From Anisakis pegreffii (taxonomy: Eukaryota > Nematoda > Chromadorea > Rhabditida > Anisakidae): DNA of 64,000 bases. The notes beneath the pieces are model-generated. The model was given only the letters and a program-made list of their open reading frames with translations. It made no database searches and had not been told where the DNA came from. Both the position numbers and the translations under genes were made by a program. Positions within the stretch are counted from its first letter, which is position 1. Each line of letters starts with the position of its first letter. Location: positions 95,370 through 159,369 of the forward strand of contig JAPYMA010003051.1 of assembly GCA_035041965.1 (NCBI GenBank), written 5' to 3'. This document shows positions 27,849 through 40,700 of the stretch, one piece after another.

Positions 27849-27971
27849 ATGAGTGGGGCTCAGAGGATGGTAGCATCTGAAGGATTTCTTGTGAAGCAGC
27901 TAAGACGGTTCAGACGAAAGCTTTTCGAAAAGAAGGCAAAACAAGAATTTCACGATAGAAGCGACTGGAGC
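27849..27971 (+). CDS. Candidate first coding exon of an unknown plus-strand gene
   Basis: From the ATG at 27849 (just after an in-frame TGA) 41 codons run to a GTAAGA donor at 27972. The peptide is very basic and helical (VKQLRRFRRKLFEKKAKQEF) and ends HDRSDWS in phase 0. A second ATG at 27867 is an alternative start. The surrounding DNA (27780-27970) is GC-richer than the flanks, as expected for 5'UTR plus exon. Following exons were not identified with confidence. Confidence 0.4.
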
Positions 27972-30208
27972 GTAAGAATAAACTAGAAATTTGAAATGTC
28001 TATCAGAAAACTTGAAAGGGATTTTTTTTGCGAACGTTTCGAGCAGCTCTCACGTTAGGAATGCATCACAACCCTTGCGATGATGCTTCAAGATGAAGCC
28101 GCTGTCTACTGCTTACTTTCCTGCATAATCCGATCGTACTACTGAGAGGATTATGCACTCAACGTCAGTGAGCAGCTCTTATGTAACAATATCTGAAGGA
28201 ATGACGTGAATCTAGTGATGGATTTTCTGGAATTCACATTTTCCTAGCCTCAAACAGCCATAAAAACCTCATAAAAAATCATGTTCGAAACATTTACAAA
28301 CTTCTCCCAGTTAAAATAACTCACATCGTCAGCGCTCCTATATCCATCTACCAATACAACAGTAATCTGATCATCATCAGTACCATCTGAATGCACGTCT
28401 AAAAACTAACTGTCAGTGTCAAACAGCTTGGTGAATGTAATAATTTAATGATAATCACGTCATATCAATGATAACCTGATCAACACCCACTGCTAAATTG
28501 TTGCGAAAGTACAATACGAATTCATTGAAGCGATGAATCAAAATTGCATCACTTACATTCACAGAGAAAATCATTCGTCATTTCATTTATGATTAGGAAA
28601 CAAACACAAATTGAAATTCAATTCGAAAAATACTGCCTGCACATTTGAGTTCAAAAAGCAATTCTTTGTATTTTTCTCAGGAAGTGTGAATGTGAAAGCG
28701 AAGTTCGATAATTCTCGATAAAACGAAAACAATGCTATAGCAAGATTTTGCTTTTCCGAACGAAACTAGCTCAGTTTTCTCAGCATCTATTAGAGAAAAC
28801 AATCACAGTAAAGAGCTTGATCGAAGAGATCGAAAAGCAACACAATAGTAACTTTCAACTACTAATGCCTTACTCCTTATACTAAGAACTACAGCAGTGT
28901 TATTGTGAACACACCACAGAAGTTCTCAGTACCACTTCAAACTTCAAGAAATGCGTTCGTTCGTTCATTCACAACTGTTGTCATTAGTGCTGTTGTCATC
29001 GTCTTCTTTTCTTTGCATAGTCACTTTCCAAATTATCTTTGATACGAAGAGAATATAATTCATTGAAGAAAAGCATCAGAGTGACAACATACAGACAGCA
29101 GCAATTACAGTCGTCATAATGATTAGAACTGTAAAAAATGCAGTAGGCGTTATGGTCTCAGATCAGCTGTTTTTTTTTCAAACAGCGATTTGAATGAAAA
29201 AAATGAGTGCAATTGAAAGAAGCAGCTAAAGTTTGCGGGGAATAATTTTAAAAGAGCATTCAGTGGGTTTGCCTTCGGGCTGGTGAATAGTCATGAAACT
29301 CCTCAACAAAACCAGAAATGCCTTCTTTTACGTTCTCGTTTCTCACATGACCTTTTTTTTCGTTTCCATGTCTAAGTATAGGTTAGAGTAAACGCTATCC
29401 AGAACAACATATGCCCTGTGCAATGATAGGATGCCGAGAGCATCTAAAATTCTGAAACCGCATTCGATTCATGTTTAACATTCACCCAGGAATGCCAATC
29501 GAACAGCTGACAAAGCGCTGATAATGATACTTTAGATGAGAGATTACCAATCAATCGCTGAAGGAGGACGATTGTGATCAATATTGATTAAGTTTCCGTC
29601 TGGAAATTAACCGAAAATGAGTTCAACGCAGAGCAGTCTGCAACTTGAAAACTTTTTTCAATGAATAATGACAGTTTGATTGTTAGAAAGATTGTAAGAT
29701 AAGCAGTAGATCATTGCTGTGCACGTTTCCATCACTGCGTAGTGTAAAGTTAGGAAAGAACACGATGAGATGCTGAGTGCATGAACGCTTGATTTGTCAT
29801 GATGACGATCGATAGAACCTATACGCAGATTTGGCTACAGGTAAGTGATACAATAAATACCCGAAGATCCTAAAGTTTGCGTGGAGTCCATGCTTGGGCG
29901 TAGGATCGAGGAGTAGTCTTAATGAAGCATTTTGAAACAACTTCTCTATCAAAACCTGAACGGAACTAAGCGATATGGAACTAAATTAGTCTGAATAATA
30001 GTGGATTGTATCGGTCGGTTCTGCTGATCATTACGTGATTCAACTGCATACCACGAATGAGACGAATTCATTAATTTAAAAAAGCCCAACATTGAAAATT
30101 TGAAATCGCTGTGAAGTTTTTTCGTTTGTATTGCATCGAATTTTTTTGAAAAGCTCTAAAAAACGTCTTTTCAACACGTTCATCATCAAACTGCCGCTGT
30201 GTAAAGTG
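27972..30208. other. No supported gene
   Basis: Expected to contain intron of the plus-strand gene starting at 27849. A possible short first exon ending at GTAAGT (29841) reads MMTIDRTYTQIWLQ, too short to call. Confidence 0.4.
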
Positions 30209-30294
30209 TTATAGCTGCTGCTGAATTGTGAATTTCATCGCCTGGTGCAGCTGGCTGTTTTCACCAGGATCTAAACTTCTTCCAGGAATCATCA
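30209..30294 (-). CDS. Candidate terminal exon of an unknown minus-strand gene
   Basis: After an acceptor AAAATTCACAG, 2 + 84 bases are open to a TAA at 30209. The end of the protein would read MIPGRSLDPGENSQLHQAMK followed by a Gln-rich tail. Composition is protein-like and GC-richer than the surroundings. The upstream exons are not established; an open segment behind a TTCTCAG acceptor at about 31625 on the same strand could belong to it. Confidence 0.33.
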
Positions 30295-30990
30295 CTGTGA
30301 ATTTTAATCGAACAAGCGGATGGGCAACAAAGATGTGAACGAAGTGAGCAATAAAAATTAAGAGTTTAAAGATATTCGTACTGAAAATTGGTGTTTGGGA
30401 AACGGGAGGGAAGAGGTTATGTGAATTTGAGCATTTATTATGGGTAATGCAAACAAGTATAGAATGCGAGCAATTCAATCAGTTCATTCTGTCAAAGCAA
30501 TTTGCTAAGTGATCAATCATTGTTGATCGCTATTCACTGATAAAAGAATGGAATACCAATGAAGGTAACATTGCTCATAATTGGAACAATAATGAAATAT
30601 TTCATGATAACAATGATATCAATCACAGTAATATAAGTAATACTAATAACTTTGAAAACATTAATAACAATAGTAATGATATAATAGCAAAAAATAGTTA
30701 ATAATGGGAGATTTAACTGTGGATCAACTGTGAATAGAATGGCCAAATTAGTGGGAAAACCCAAACCAGTACAATATTAATGGAAAATTCGATCGTTCAA
30801 GAACACTGAAGCGTATTAACGATACCAGGCCTACATTGAACTGCAACACAAAGACAGTAGTGATACTCTAACATCAGCCTGATTAGCTATCTACTGGAAT
30901 TCTTCAAGTTATCAATGAACACGCCGACGATACAATAGTTCAGTAATTGTAGGTAAGGCACTACTAGCCGACAACGAGTGCGAATACACT

Positions 30991-31006
30991 GTTGTTGTTG
31001 TTGTTG
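30991..31006. repeat. (GTT)n microsatellite
   Basis: Five GTT triplets; on the minus strand (AAC)n inside an open segment that could encode a Gln or Thr run, but no exon boundary supports it. Confidence 0.8.
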
Positions 31007-31439
31007 GGATGGACGAAAAAGTTTAGATGTTCGAATGAGATTTAAAGTGATGGAATGTACTGAATGAATATTGATGATGCAAAGATTGTTAATCATGGCG
31101 TTATGGTGATAACAGAAGCTGTTTTTGAGAGGAATTTTTCGACGTGATACAACAACAACTTTGATAGATCAATTTTGATTTTAGCGGTGATAGATGCATT
31201 CTGAAGTTGTCTCGTAAGAACATCTTGAAAAGTTGCTTTACACAATATTTGTTTCACGTGATTGGATAAAATCAGTTCATCCTACTGTGGCGGCTTTGCC
31301 CGGATGTGTTCACTTCTAGTCACAGTTTCATTGCATTCATTCAAAATGTAGCATTTAATTCTTTAGATGGTTTCGTAATTTGACGTGAGATATTATAATA
31401 AAATTTGATGGGGGAAAGCTGAGTGAACAATGAACAATG

Positions 31440-31632
31440 TTACAATCGTCTAATGATCATATGAAATATTGAATTGTATGAAAGGCTACAATATGAAACG
31501 AACGCTACAATATTGAGAGAATTCAAATTTCGAGAAATACAAACCGTTAAAGTGAAAATATTCATTATCTCAAACACATCACATTCGCTCGATATCCATT
31601 CATCCAGATATCCATATCGGATTTGAGCCGAT
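31440..31632 (-). CDS. Candidate exon, unknown product
   Basis: Behind an acceptor reading GAGTTCTCAG, an open frame begins LSAQIRYGYLDEWISSECDV. The first roughly 25 codons look protein-like; the rest is AT-rich and could already be intron after a GTTTGT donor, a donor type used repeatedly in the MTO1 gene of this window. Possibly part of the same minus-strand gene as the terminal exon at 30209. The boundary is approximate. Confidence 0.25.
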
Positions 31633-32387
31633 AGCTGAGAACTCAAAACTAATTGTGAGAGTCGATCAAACGAGAGTGAATTAAAGTTTCAAAATTGAAT
31701 CAACTGTCAAAACTCGAAAAGTAATAACTCAATCAGTGAACAACAACCAATAAGTAAACAAACTCAACTCGATAAACTGCTGAATAATAATGTCATTAAA
31801 AGTTCCTTCCTTCATTTATCTCATCACATCCTTGTCTCCACTTGCTGCTTTTTTCGCCAGACTTCTCCCACTCTCCCACAAAATCATCTCAAACTTTCAC
31901 TATCGTAAACTCACTCAGGCTCTAACACAATACTTCTACACTCACCTCAGCACAATCAGCATCAGCTCGTTCAGTTTCAGTTTATCTGCCGCACCTTACG
32001 ATTGATTTTCACCACTGAATTTATCAAGACACGATGAGAAGAAACGATTTTTTTCATTCACACTTTCGCTACAATAAATGTACAGCACTCATTTATGTGT
32101 AAATACGAATACAAAATTCATCCGGCACAGCAAATACACAAAGGTATATTAAAATATCCGAATCGTATCATTAGATTAAACTAACCGCTCAAGTCTAACA
32201 ATAAGTATAATGTAAGTTTTCATCAGTGCAGAAAACAATTACGCTTACAATTATTTGGATGCTGAACAAAGAGTGATTATAAAGATCCTAAGATCTTGAC
32301 GAGAACTCGTACAACTGCGTCAATAAGAAATAATGTTAATATTTTGGATTGCTATAAGACTCATCAACACTGAAAGAATGATGTTAA

Positions 32388-32564
32388 AGACTAGAGTTAA
32401 AAGATGCCAGCCCTCGGAAGCAGCCAGCACATTACTCGATAAGAAATTCCATCAGCACACTGGCAAAACGAGTCGGAAAACTAAATGCACTTGAGGCTAT
32501 TCGCAGAATTTGCAAAATGCTGCTATCTCATCAGAACGGAAACCAGCATTACCCACAGCACTGA
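32388..32564 (+). CDS. Candidate terminal exon of an unknown plus-strand gene
   Basis: Open frame ending at TGA 32562-32564, in a GC-richer patch. The translated segment contains an amphipathic basic helix (TLAKRVGKLNALEAIRRICK) and ends QNGNQHYPQH. The upstream boundary is unclear: an in-frame stop lies at 32385-32387, and CTAG at 32393 or TTAAAAG at 32403 could be acceptors. About 150 bases after the stop are also GC-richer and could be 3'UTR. It may belong with the exon at 27849, but this could not be shown. Family not recognised. Confidence 0.35.
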   Translation, partial: RLELKDASPRKQPAHYSIRNSISTLAKRVGKLNALEAIRRICKMLLSHQNGNQHYPQH

Positions 32565-33735
32565 GGTCGTTGGAGTGCATCAACGGAACATCGTTAAGTT
32601 AGAGTCCTAGACAGAAGTGGAATCGTAGGAGTGAGCCAATCTAGAAGGTGACTCTGACGCGCTAGAGACTCCGATTCTGAACGAAACCCATCTGGAAGGC
32701 TAGTGGAAAGCTATTGAAAATCATGAGCATCAGATATTTTGCAGTGCTTTTTTTGGCCATTAGCGACTAATCTTATTAATGACGATATCAGTCATAATCT
32801 AATGACAATACTAATCTCATTTCACTCATATCGCTTTTGATTAGTCTTCTTCGGTCATACCATCTAGTTTGTATGAATAGATCAGTTTGGTTTGAATGTT
32901 AATGATTCACTTATCATCGAGTAAACTAATCTAAATTAAGTTCAAACTAAATTGAGTTGAGATGACTCTTTCAACTAGTCACTAATTATATTCATTGGTT
33001 CTGGTTCTGGTGACCACATAATCGCATTTATTATCGATATCACTTCATTCTTTTTCTCATTTCACTTCATTCGTTCACCTTCTTCAATTATAAACTCGAT
33101 CTAAGAAGAAAAGCAAATTTTGAAAATCAGTTATTTGATTTGGTGAAAATTTTAAAAACTCAACGTAATGCTGTCTCAGATATCACTTACGCTTAAAAGC
33201 TAAACTTCCACGTATCGCGCAAGCCAGTTTGCTTCCTTCTCTGATGAAATGCTCATTTTTACGTTTAAAAACCCTGGTTCACTGCGGTAAAATGTACAGT
33301 CGAAAAAGCAAAAGCACAATTGGGACAAATGATCATTTTTCAGTTTCTGCACTACCTCTTAGCATTACTTTCTTCTGAGAATGAATGAATGAATGCACTG
33401 ATTGATTCGTCTGAATGTTCGTCTATTTTTGTGGAAATGGGAAAGAGATTCTCTCAAGCGATTATTGCATAGATCGGAATTATTCTTTTCTCAATGTTTT
33501 CTATCGTAACTTCTCTGAAGCATTCTCAAAAAAGCCAATTAATTTCACACCTTTTCCAGACTACAACCAAGTAAAACAATTCCATATTGCACTTTTTGTC
33601 AACGAATGAAAAACGTTGTTGATGTTTTCGAATATAACTAACTTTCATATGGCTGGTTTCGAATAATTGAGCGATGAGTGATATTTAATTTGTCGCAATC
33701 TCATTCCAACTACTAATCACCCTCAATCATACTCC
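32565..33735. other. No supported gene; first 150 bases may be 3'UTR
   Basis: 32565-32720 is GC-richer but not open. The frame 33415-33609 lacks splice context. 33610-33735 is the 3' flank of the minus-strand helical-protein gene. Confidence 0.4.
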
Positions 33736-36574
33736 TTACTGAATTCCACCGTCCCAACCTTTCGCTTGAATTCTAGAAGGGATGTTATTTTCCCATTCAT
33801 GTCTACATTTTCTCTTCGGCAACTCTGTCAGTATTTTTTCCTTTCTCACTCGTTCAATTAGTTTCCTGAGAAAATTGCTTCCATTAAGAGGAATATGTGG
33901 ATATATTCCGAAATCACACTCAGACAGCAAATTTCTCTGTGCTGACGGACTCACTGATAAATTGAAGCATCAAATTGAGTTCATAACAGGATAGCAATCA
34001 ACGACCGCACGAAGAACATTACATTAACTGAAGTGTTGATAGCAAAAATGCATTTCTGCCCTCTGATTTTTCTTCTTTTTGCTCCTTTTACCTCAGCACC
34101 CTTCATTCACTCTTCAAATATTTCTTCAAGATCGAGGCAGATAACCTTGCCTCCATTTCAATGCTATCAAATTATGCGAGAAATTCTTGTGGTGTAGTGA
34201 AACAAGTAGTGATCGATTGCATTGTAGCAAATTGATCGCAAGTGATTGAAGTGCGATCTTATCTTGAAAATCCACGATATTTGTGGTAATGACGGTGACA
34301 ATGATGAGTGCTCTTGATATTGATAGTATTGATGAGAATAAACTGTTGATAATATTATCTGCACGGCTGTTATCACTATTGAGGGAAATGAGTCCCGATT
34401 CGCAAACAAAAGGCAATAGCTTTGTTGCGAGTATGAATGGCTATTTCGTCGGAAGGATTCGATAAATTCGGTGGATAAAAGCACTGACAGGTGAATGTGC
34501 ATCCCAATGCTCACTCTGAGAGTTTCCAGACTCTATTGTCTATATCAGCCAGATGAAGTCTCTCATAATTCTCATTTCAACACATGAGACTCTCATGAAT
34601 CCCCATCAAAACATGTTGACGACATATCGAAGCAACTTGAGATCTCGATGAAGAAAACAAGAAACTCAATTTCAATGATGTGATAGAATTAGTGAATAAT
34701 GAATGATATATAGCTCAATAACGATTCGGATAATCAATGCTGAATGTTGAAGAAATAAGGTTTGATCTTTCCTATTCGTGTTTTTAACTCCTACATCCCT
34801 CACTCCTCCTCATTGAACACTGTAATGCGCTCAGGTAACCAAGCGACCGCTCGATCAGGATAACGATAAGGATAATCTAACATTTCCATGCTCACTTCAT
34901 CGAAAATTTCATTATCGTCAACATTTGTTGAATGTGAGCGCATAAACTACGCACAGTTGGATCTGTCAGTTGAATGTGCGATTTGGTGGAGTTCTGAATA
35001 CTTGTTTCCAAATATTCTCTTATACGTAATAAATACTCAACAATGAGTATTTAAGGTGGCCGATTGACAACTGCCAATTACTAATGAAAGTAATTAGCTC
35101 GTAAACGGCGTCATTCGATTTTCTGAACCAAATCTCGGATGTTTATTTGATTGTTGGCTCGGTGCACGTCAAACGAAGTGAAAAGAACAAACTCAGAAAA
35201 TAATCAACAATATCGTGTAAATGTAATTGATCACTGCCAGTAGTAACAATCAAATTCAATTGATTATTATCACGAAAACCATTATCATAACAGAAAAGCA
35301 TTACTCGCAATTTAATTGCCACTCATTCGTCAACTCCTAATCATATTGGAGCGAATAATGAGCTGAAGTGAACAAGTGTTGGATGTTGTACGTTGCTCAC
35401 AATGAGGAACAACTGAGTTAGTCAAGTGATAGCTTAAGAAATAGATTCTTATCAACCAGGTGGTTTTCAAAGCTGTCACATATGGAGCCTTTGTGAGCAA
35501 ATAATAGTATTGGGAACTTCAAAGAAATCACAGAGACAATTGAGAACACTGATGTTGCTGTAAAAGTATCACTGAAGTGATAAAGCTTTGGAGAAGATAT
35601 TTTGCGATCTTGGATCGAAATCCAGAAACGCGAACAAATGTGGTCTGAAGAGTAGGAACCGACCTTGTCGTTCCATGGCTGCGTGAGCTGCATGACGTCG
35701 AATCTTGTCGCCGACTGTTGTTGCGACAAGGCGTCTTGAAGTTAATACCTTCAAAAAGTTTGAAACTTATTCAAATCCCCATACAGGATGCCTCAGTTGA
35801 GATGATTAAATGATTCGAGTATTGTGATCGATAGAGTGAATTTGCGATAAGAGCATATCTCTGAAGGATGGCCGATCGAATTGAGCAGCGAAATTATCAA
35901 CTAACCTTGAAGAGTTCCCGTCGTTCTTTCGCCACTCGCTCGTATAACATCTTCTGATATGCGAAACGTTCTTGGAAATCGTTTCGCAGTCGATCCATTG
36001 AACAGACAAAATGGCGCAAATCTTTTCCACCCTGCAAAAATTTCAACCCTGAATGCACAAATACAGATCTGTTCTCGTTGCTACGATCACCATCTCACGG
36101 AAACCCTCATGTTCATACTTCACCTTATCGCATGATTCACGATTTTCGAGCTGTATAAACTTCAAAACCACGGCACAACGATTTAAACTTCCAATATTCA
36201 TAATTTCCAGATAACGACTTGTACAAGAGCGAAGGAATATGCATTACTCAAAAAATTTCAATGTAAGTGGTGACGTGACAGTTCCCGATAAATTAGGTCA
36301 TCAGTTCATCCATCATATGCATGAAAGAGAACTATTTAATATCAACATGCATCACGATTCCTTAAGTGCGCCGAGATGAATGGTACGCATGATGTGTCTG
36401 TGTTCGACCATGATTCAATGAGATAGCAAATATCCGAACCGGGGCAGATTGCTCGCTGAACAAATCGTCCGGATTTATCAAATCCGAAACTTGTGAAAAT
36501 CCGATTAAATCGAAAACTTAAAAGTATTTCCACAACTGATCGAGCTCACCGTTTTGCTGTTGCACTGGCGACAA
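33736..36574 (-). CDS. Unrecognised basic helical protein, 5' end uncertain
   Basis: I do not recognise the family. Exons by frame and splice signals: 36550-36574 (weak, 25 bp), 36387-36489, 36091-36217, 35906-36031, 35664-35748, 34146-34262, 33736-33953. Every junction is phase-compatible and together they give 267 codons ending in TAA. The middle is strongly helical and charged (GGKDLRHFVCSMDRLRNDF, then EAKERR-type basic stretches such as YERVAKERRELFK and KIRRHAAHAAMERQ), suggesting a coiled coil. The end is basic and finishes KGWDGGIQ. No signal peptide or membrane segment is visible. One intron (34263-35663) is 1.4 kb; the others are 59-192 bp. Two acceptors are AAG or CAAG rather than TTTCAG, so those boundaries are less sure. 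It lies downstream of the three-module cysteine gene on the same strand, about 1.15 kb from its stop codon; an upstream first exon may lie in that gap. What is seen: a continuous open frame. What is inferred: that this is one gene. Confidence 0.62.
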
Positions 36575-37723
36575 CTATGTCAGTACCTAATAAGTAACAA
36601 GTGCTATAAGTAAAGGATATCGAAGAATAAACAACTTCAAACGAAAATTTCTAAACGAATTTCAACTGACTGAAATCTTTATTAGTACTTTATGAACAAC
36701 GTACAGCACAAGTAGTAACACAATTAGTACAATGAGTAACATTATTAGTAATATATAAAGTATTACGTGGCAGCAGTGATATCATTACAGTCAATGAGTA
36801 TAACAATAATAATCAATGCAATGACGGACGACCAAATGACGGTGAAAATTTTGCTGACGATCAAAATTTCGGTAAAATGAAGACGAAAGGAACGATTTGA
36901 ATGCAAAAATGAATTCTCAAGAAAATTCACCGCAAGGAAACTTTTTAAGAGTTTCGATAATCCGAAATTAAAGAGTTTCGATAATCCAAAATCTGAAATT
37001 AAACGATCTAGTCGGAATTCGTCTGAGCGACGTATGGATCAGTTACATAATCTGAAGAAATCGTAATTCGAGTGCTGAGAGATGCATATGGATCAATTAC
37101 ACCACCATTGTAAAATCAAAAAAAAATAGAATATTCCATGTGAAACGAAACATGAAATTCGATCACGTTAAATCATAACAACCGTTAAGTGAAATGATCA
37201 AGAAAAACAAACTGGAACTGTTAACACCGAACAACTAACATTCCCTTATATATGTCGCCATTTAGGCAATCATTTACGCAAGGAAATGTGCATGCGAAAG
37301 AATTTGACAAACGAGGACCACAGTGATACGGTACGTTCTGATCACTCATGCAAATGCACTCTTCAAAGGAGTAAAAATGCTGAATTTGTATGCCTCTTTC
37401 ATGCTTTCCCAAAGCTGTTAGCAATTAATCACAGCAACGTTTCTCAGCAATTGATTTCAATCACTCTTTATCAAGAGACCAAGAGGAATTATGGATCAGG
37501 GAAGGTGAAATCTGCTGAGGGTGCATCAAATTCATTCAATTGGTTACGATATCAAAATCTGACACTCCTATCGCAGATGACATCAAAATAACAGATGTAG
37601 CTGTAAAGCGATCTCCTACCGGCAAAATTCACTTGTGAGACGACGAATCTCCCCTTTAATGTGGGGATTTAAAACAAAGACCCAGCAAGCTGCTCCACAA
37701 GATCAATCGTCAAATCATTGGAT
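36575..37723. other. Interval between the two minus-strand genes
   Basis: Holds the 36947 direct repeat, an Asn-rich open patch on the plus strand (about 36790-36890) and a 101-codon plus-strand frame (37286-37591) without splice support. The missing 5' exon of the helical-protein gene may be here. Confidence 0.4.
36947..36992. repeat. Direct repeat of AAGAGTTTCGATAATCC
   Basis: Two copies at 36947 and 36971 followed by related (GAAATTA) tails; lies between the two minus-strand genes. Confidence 0.75.
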
Positions 37724-40700
37724 CTAATAAATGTAAGCAGAAAACAAGAAAATGACAAATGCAGTGTGAAGAAGCGATGAAATAATAGAATTCGTATCAA
37801 TGACAGTGATGACACTACTTTGATGGATGGGACGAGTTGAACTAGCGCTTGATGACAATGATAGCCGTTCATCATTATCTTCGTTAGCGTCAGTACTCAA
37901 CCAGTTATTTTCCTGACGTCTTGACGTTTGCTGCTGCTCTTTTTGTTGCTTAGGTAGTGCCTCAAGTTGTCGTTGTTCGGGATCCTTTCTGAAACATTTC
38001 TGTGCTGAGTAAACTGTTGCGTTGCATCGAAAGAAGACAGTTTGCACAAGTGAATAATTCCACAAAAACTCTGTTGCACATTCTTAATGCTATTCTTGAT
38101 TCTCTCCACTTTTTCACTTTTAATCAGGCAAACATCAGGCATTCTTTAAAGTCATTGCTACAAGGCTGCTATATCTCTAACTGAGTTTTTCAGTGTTTCA
38201 CTCAAACAGAACCGAGTTGTTGATCACAATTAGTCATTGGGCATTTTGCTCGTTAGCTGAAATCCACTGCAGCATTCCAATCTTGCAACGTTTCGCAATT
38301 CAAACACCACAATTGGACATAAGAACAACTACGGTCATGTCATTTGACTTGTATGAAAGTTTTCTGGTGTATAGCGCACAGAAAAGAACGAATCCATTGA
38401 ATCAGTGATCAAAAGTTAAGTGTTGTGCAGTTGATTTTCTGATTTACGAAAAGTTCACAACCAGTTCTTAGCTTCTTGCATGCTTGAGCAGGGTCTTTGG
38501 TCTGTGTGAATATTGTTGCACTAACTCCAAAAATAACTTCCATTCGCTTTCAACTTATTGGAATGAGGTTGGCACTGATGAATAATAAGTCAAAAGTACA
38601 TCAACTTCAACTTAAACACTGCAACGCCAGCAACAGCAACAACAATACATAATTGATCATAAGCAAACTCTATCGAATAATCAAATAATTTTTGATCATT
38701 CGTAGAAATTAAAAGAGTCCATTTTGTATTGAGTGAAATTGAGGGAGAGTCCATGAATACTTAAACTCAATTGTTGACTAATTGATATTCATAGCGATTG
38801 AAACAGTTAGTTCAGTATCCAAAGTATCCAAATGTTCAAATTATTTCGACTGTCAGCAGATATTTTGATGATTGCTGTGATTTCATATTCTGAATGATGA
38901 TAGATGGGATTTTGAGAATTTAAAATTTGAACTGAAATGCGTGAACGGAGTAAAGATTCAATACCGTCTGAAATGTTCAACAGGAACACTTAATGAGTTC
39001 ATGCGTTGAGTTTGCTGGTTTTGTGTTCCTGAGAATGCTTCACCGCTGCTAACTGATGCATTTGACAGGTTTGCAGCTGCCCTTGCGTTAGGCCAGAAAT
39101 TCTCCTGTTGCCATTTCTGAACCATTACTCACAATCAGTTGATTTTGTTTCGTTCATGAATCATTTCTTATGAATGATGGTCAATTTGCAACTTTTGAAA
39201 GCTGACACTTTGAATTATCAATATTCAGAAATTGGGTTTGATAACTAGCAAAATATCAACAGGTGATAGCGATGAACAAAGTTACAGGGTTTAGCGGTTA
39301 TTCAGATTTTGGAATGCGATTAGAACATAAAAACTTTTTTGCAAATCTCAATCAACAACTGACAGACGCAACACTCGAGCTTGCAGTCATTCCATCATCA
39401 CCGTCAGATTCACCGAGCATATTTTGCAAAGAAATACCCGGGTTCAACGCCACCACTTCTGAATCGTGATCACTGAAATTTACAATTCAGAAGACATCCG
39501 ATAAAAGAGATACTGAGGAGTCAGAGTTCCTTAAGTTTTCGCATATTAACAATGAACATTGTTCCACATGGTGTTCCACATGGTATTGTGGTGTTCCACA
39601 TCAACGTAACACATCAAACATCGAACAGAAGTGGTGTGGTACCTCGTAGTATCTTTTGGATCGCCCTGTAACTGCAGTGTAATTGGTGATTTGTTACAGT
39701 GATCACCTTGACAAATGCAATATACAACAAGGCCATCGTATGCGTCATGGCATCCAACCGTGAGTGCATCACGCGATATGCTATCGGCAGCACTTTGATT
39801 GGACAGCTCTCCCTGTGATAAGCATCGTTTCTCCAGGCTGTACATGGCTAAAAAAGTCACATTCTTGTCATGTATCGCTGATTAGATCAAAAACACTTTC
39901 CACTGTTCTTAACAAAGCAATGTGCTCGATAAGCCTTCTGATTTCCCTTCAGTAAACAAGATGAATTGTATTACCTCTTGGACAAGGTGAACATTATGAT
40001 TATTAGGACAAGGCGATTATTATTTGGCCTTTTCGAACAGGTTTTAAAATGTTGACAAGAAAATGGTGACTTAATATGATGAGATGAGTTTGTGAAGTGC
40101 TATTAAAATGTGAATTGTTATTATGGGTAATTTTGTGAGGACTTTTCTATTGCACTCACTTGGTGTTAACTGAGTCCTTTTGCTTAAGCAGTAGATTCCA
40201 CTGCCATCTTCAAATTGCTTATTGCAATTGACCACAACTGGTTTTGAACAGTCAGCTTCTGGACTGCTCAATCGACTCTCACTGCATACGTGACAAGAGA
40301 CCACTCGCTGCAATCACATGAGTTTTTGATGTGTTGAAGAAAACAGTTGAACACAATTAAGTTAAATGTCCTCAAACTTTGCTTTAAAGCAGACATAACA
40401 ACAATTAAAAACCACTGAAAACAAGGGAATACCTGTGAATTTGGCGAAATTACTGACTTCTGTGTTGATGCCATTGATGGTGCTGAAGTTGAGTCGTAAT
40501 CGAGTGAAGGTGGGTTGCTCATGGATATCTGCAACAAACAAAGTCTGTCGAAATGACAATGCTTCTAAATAACCCACTGACAACAGTGCTATGATTCTCT
40601 TGGTGTTGCTAACAGAAAGTAGACAAATTACAAATTAGAGCAAAGATGAGTAAAAACAATTGATAAATTCGATCCACTCGGATCTTTTGATGAGTAAAAC

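Noticed and set aside
30534..30764. 76-codon hydrophobic minus-strand frame
   Set aside because: Translation of AATAAT/GATAAT-like repeats; not a membrane protein.
31790..32005. 71-codon plus-strand frame with a hydrophobic start
   Set aside because: Looks like a signal peptide, but the whole frame is CTC/TCA-rich low-complexity translation with no downstream exon.
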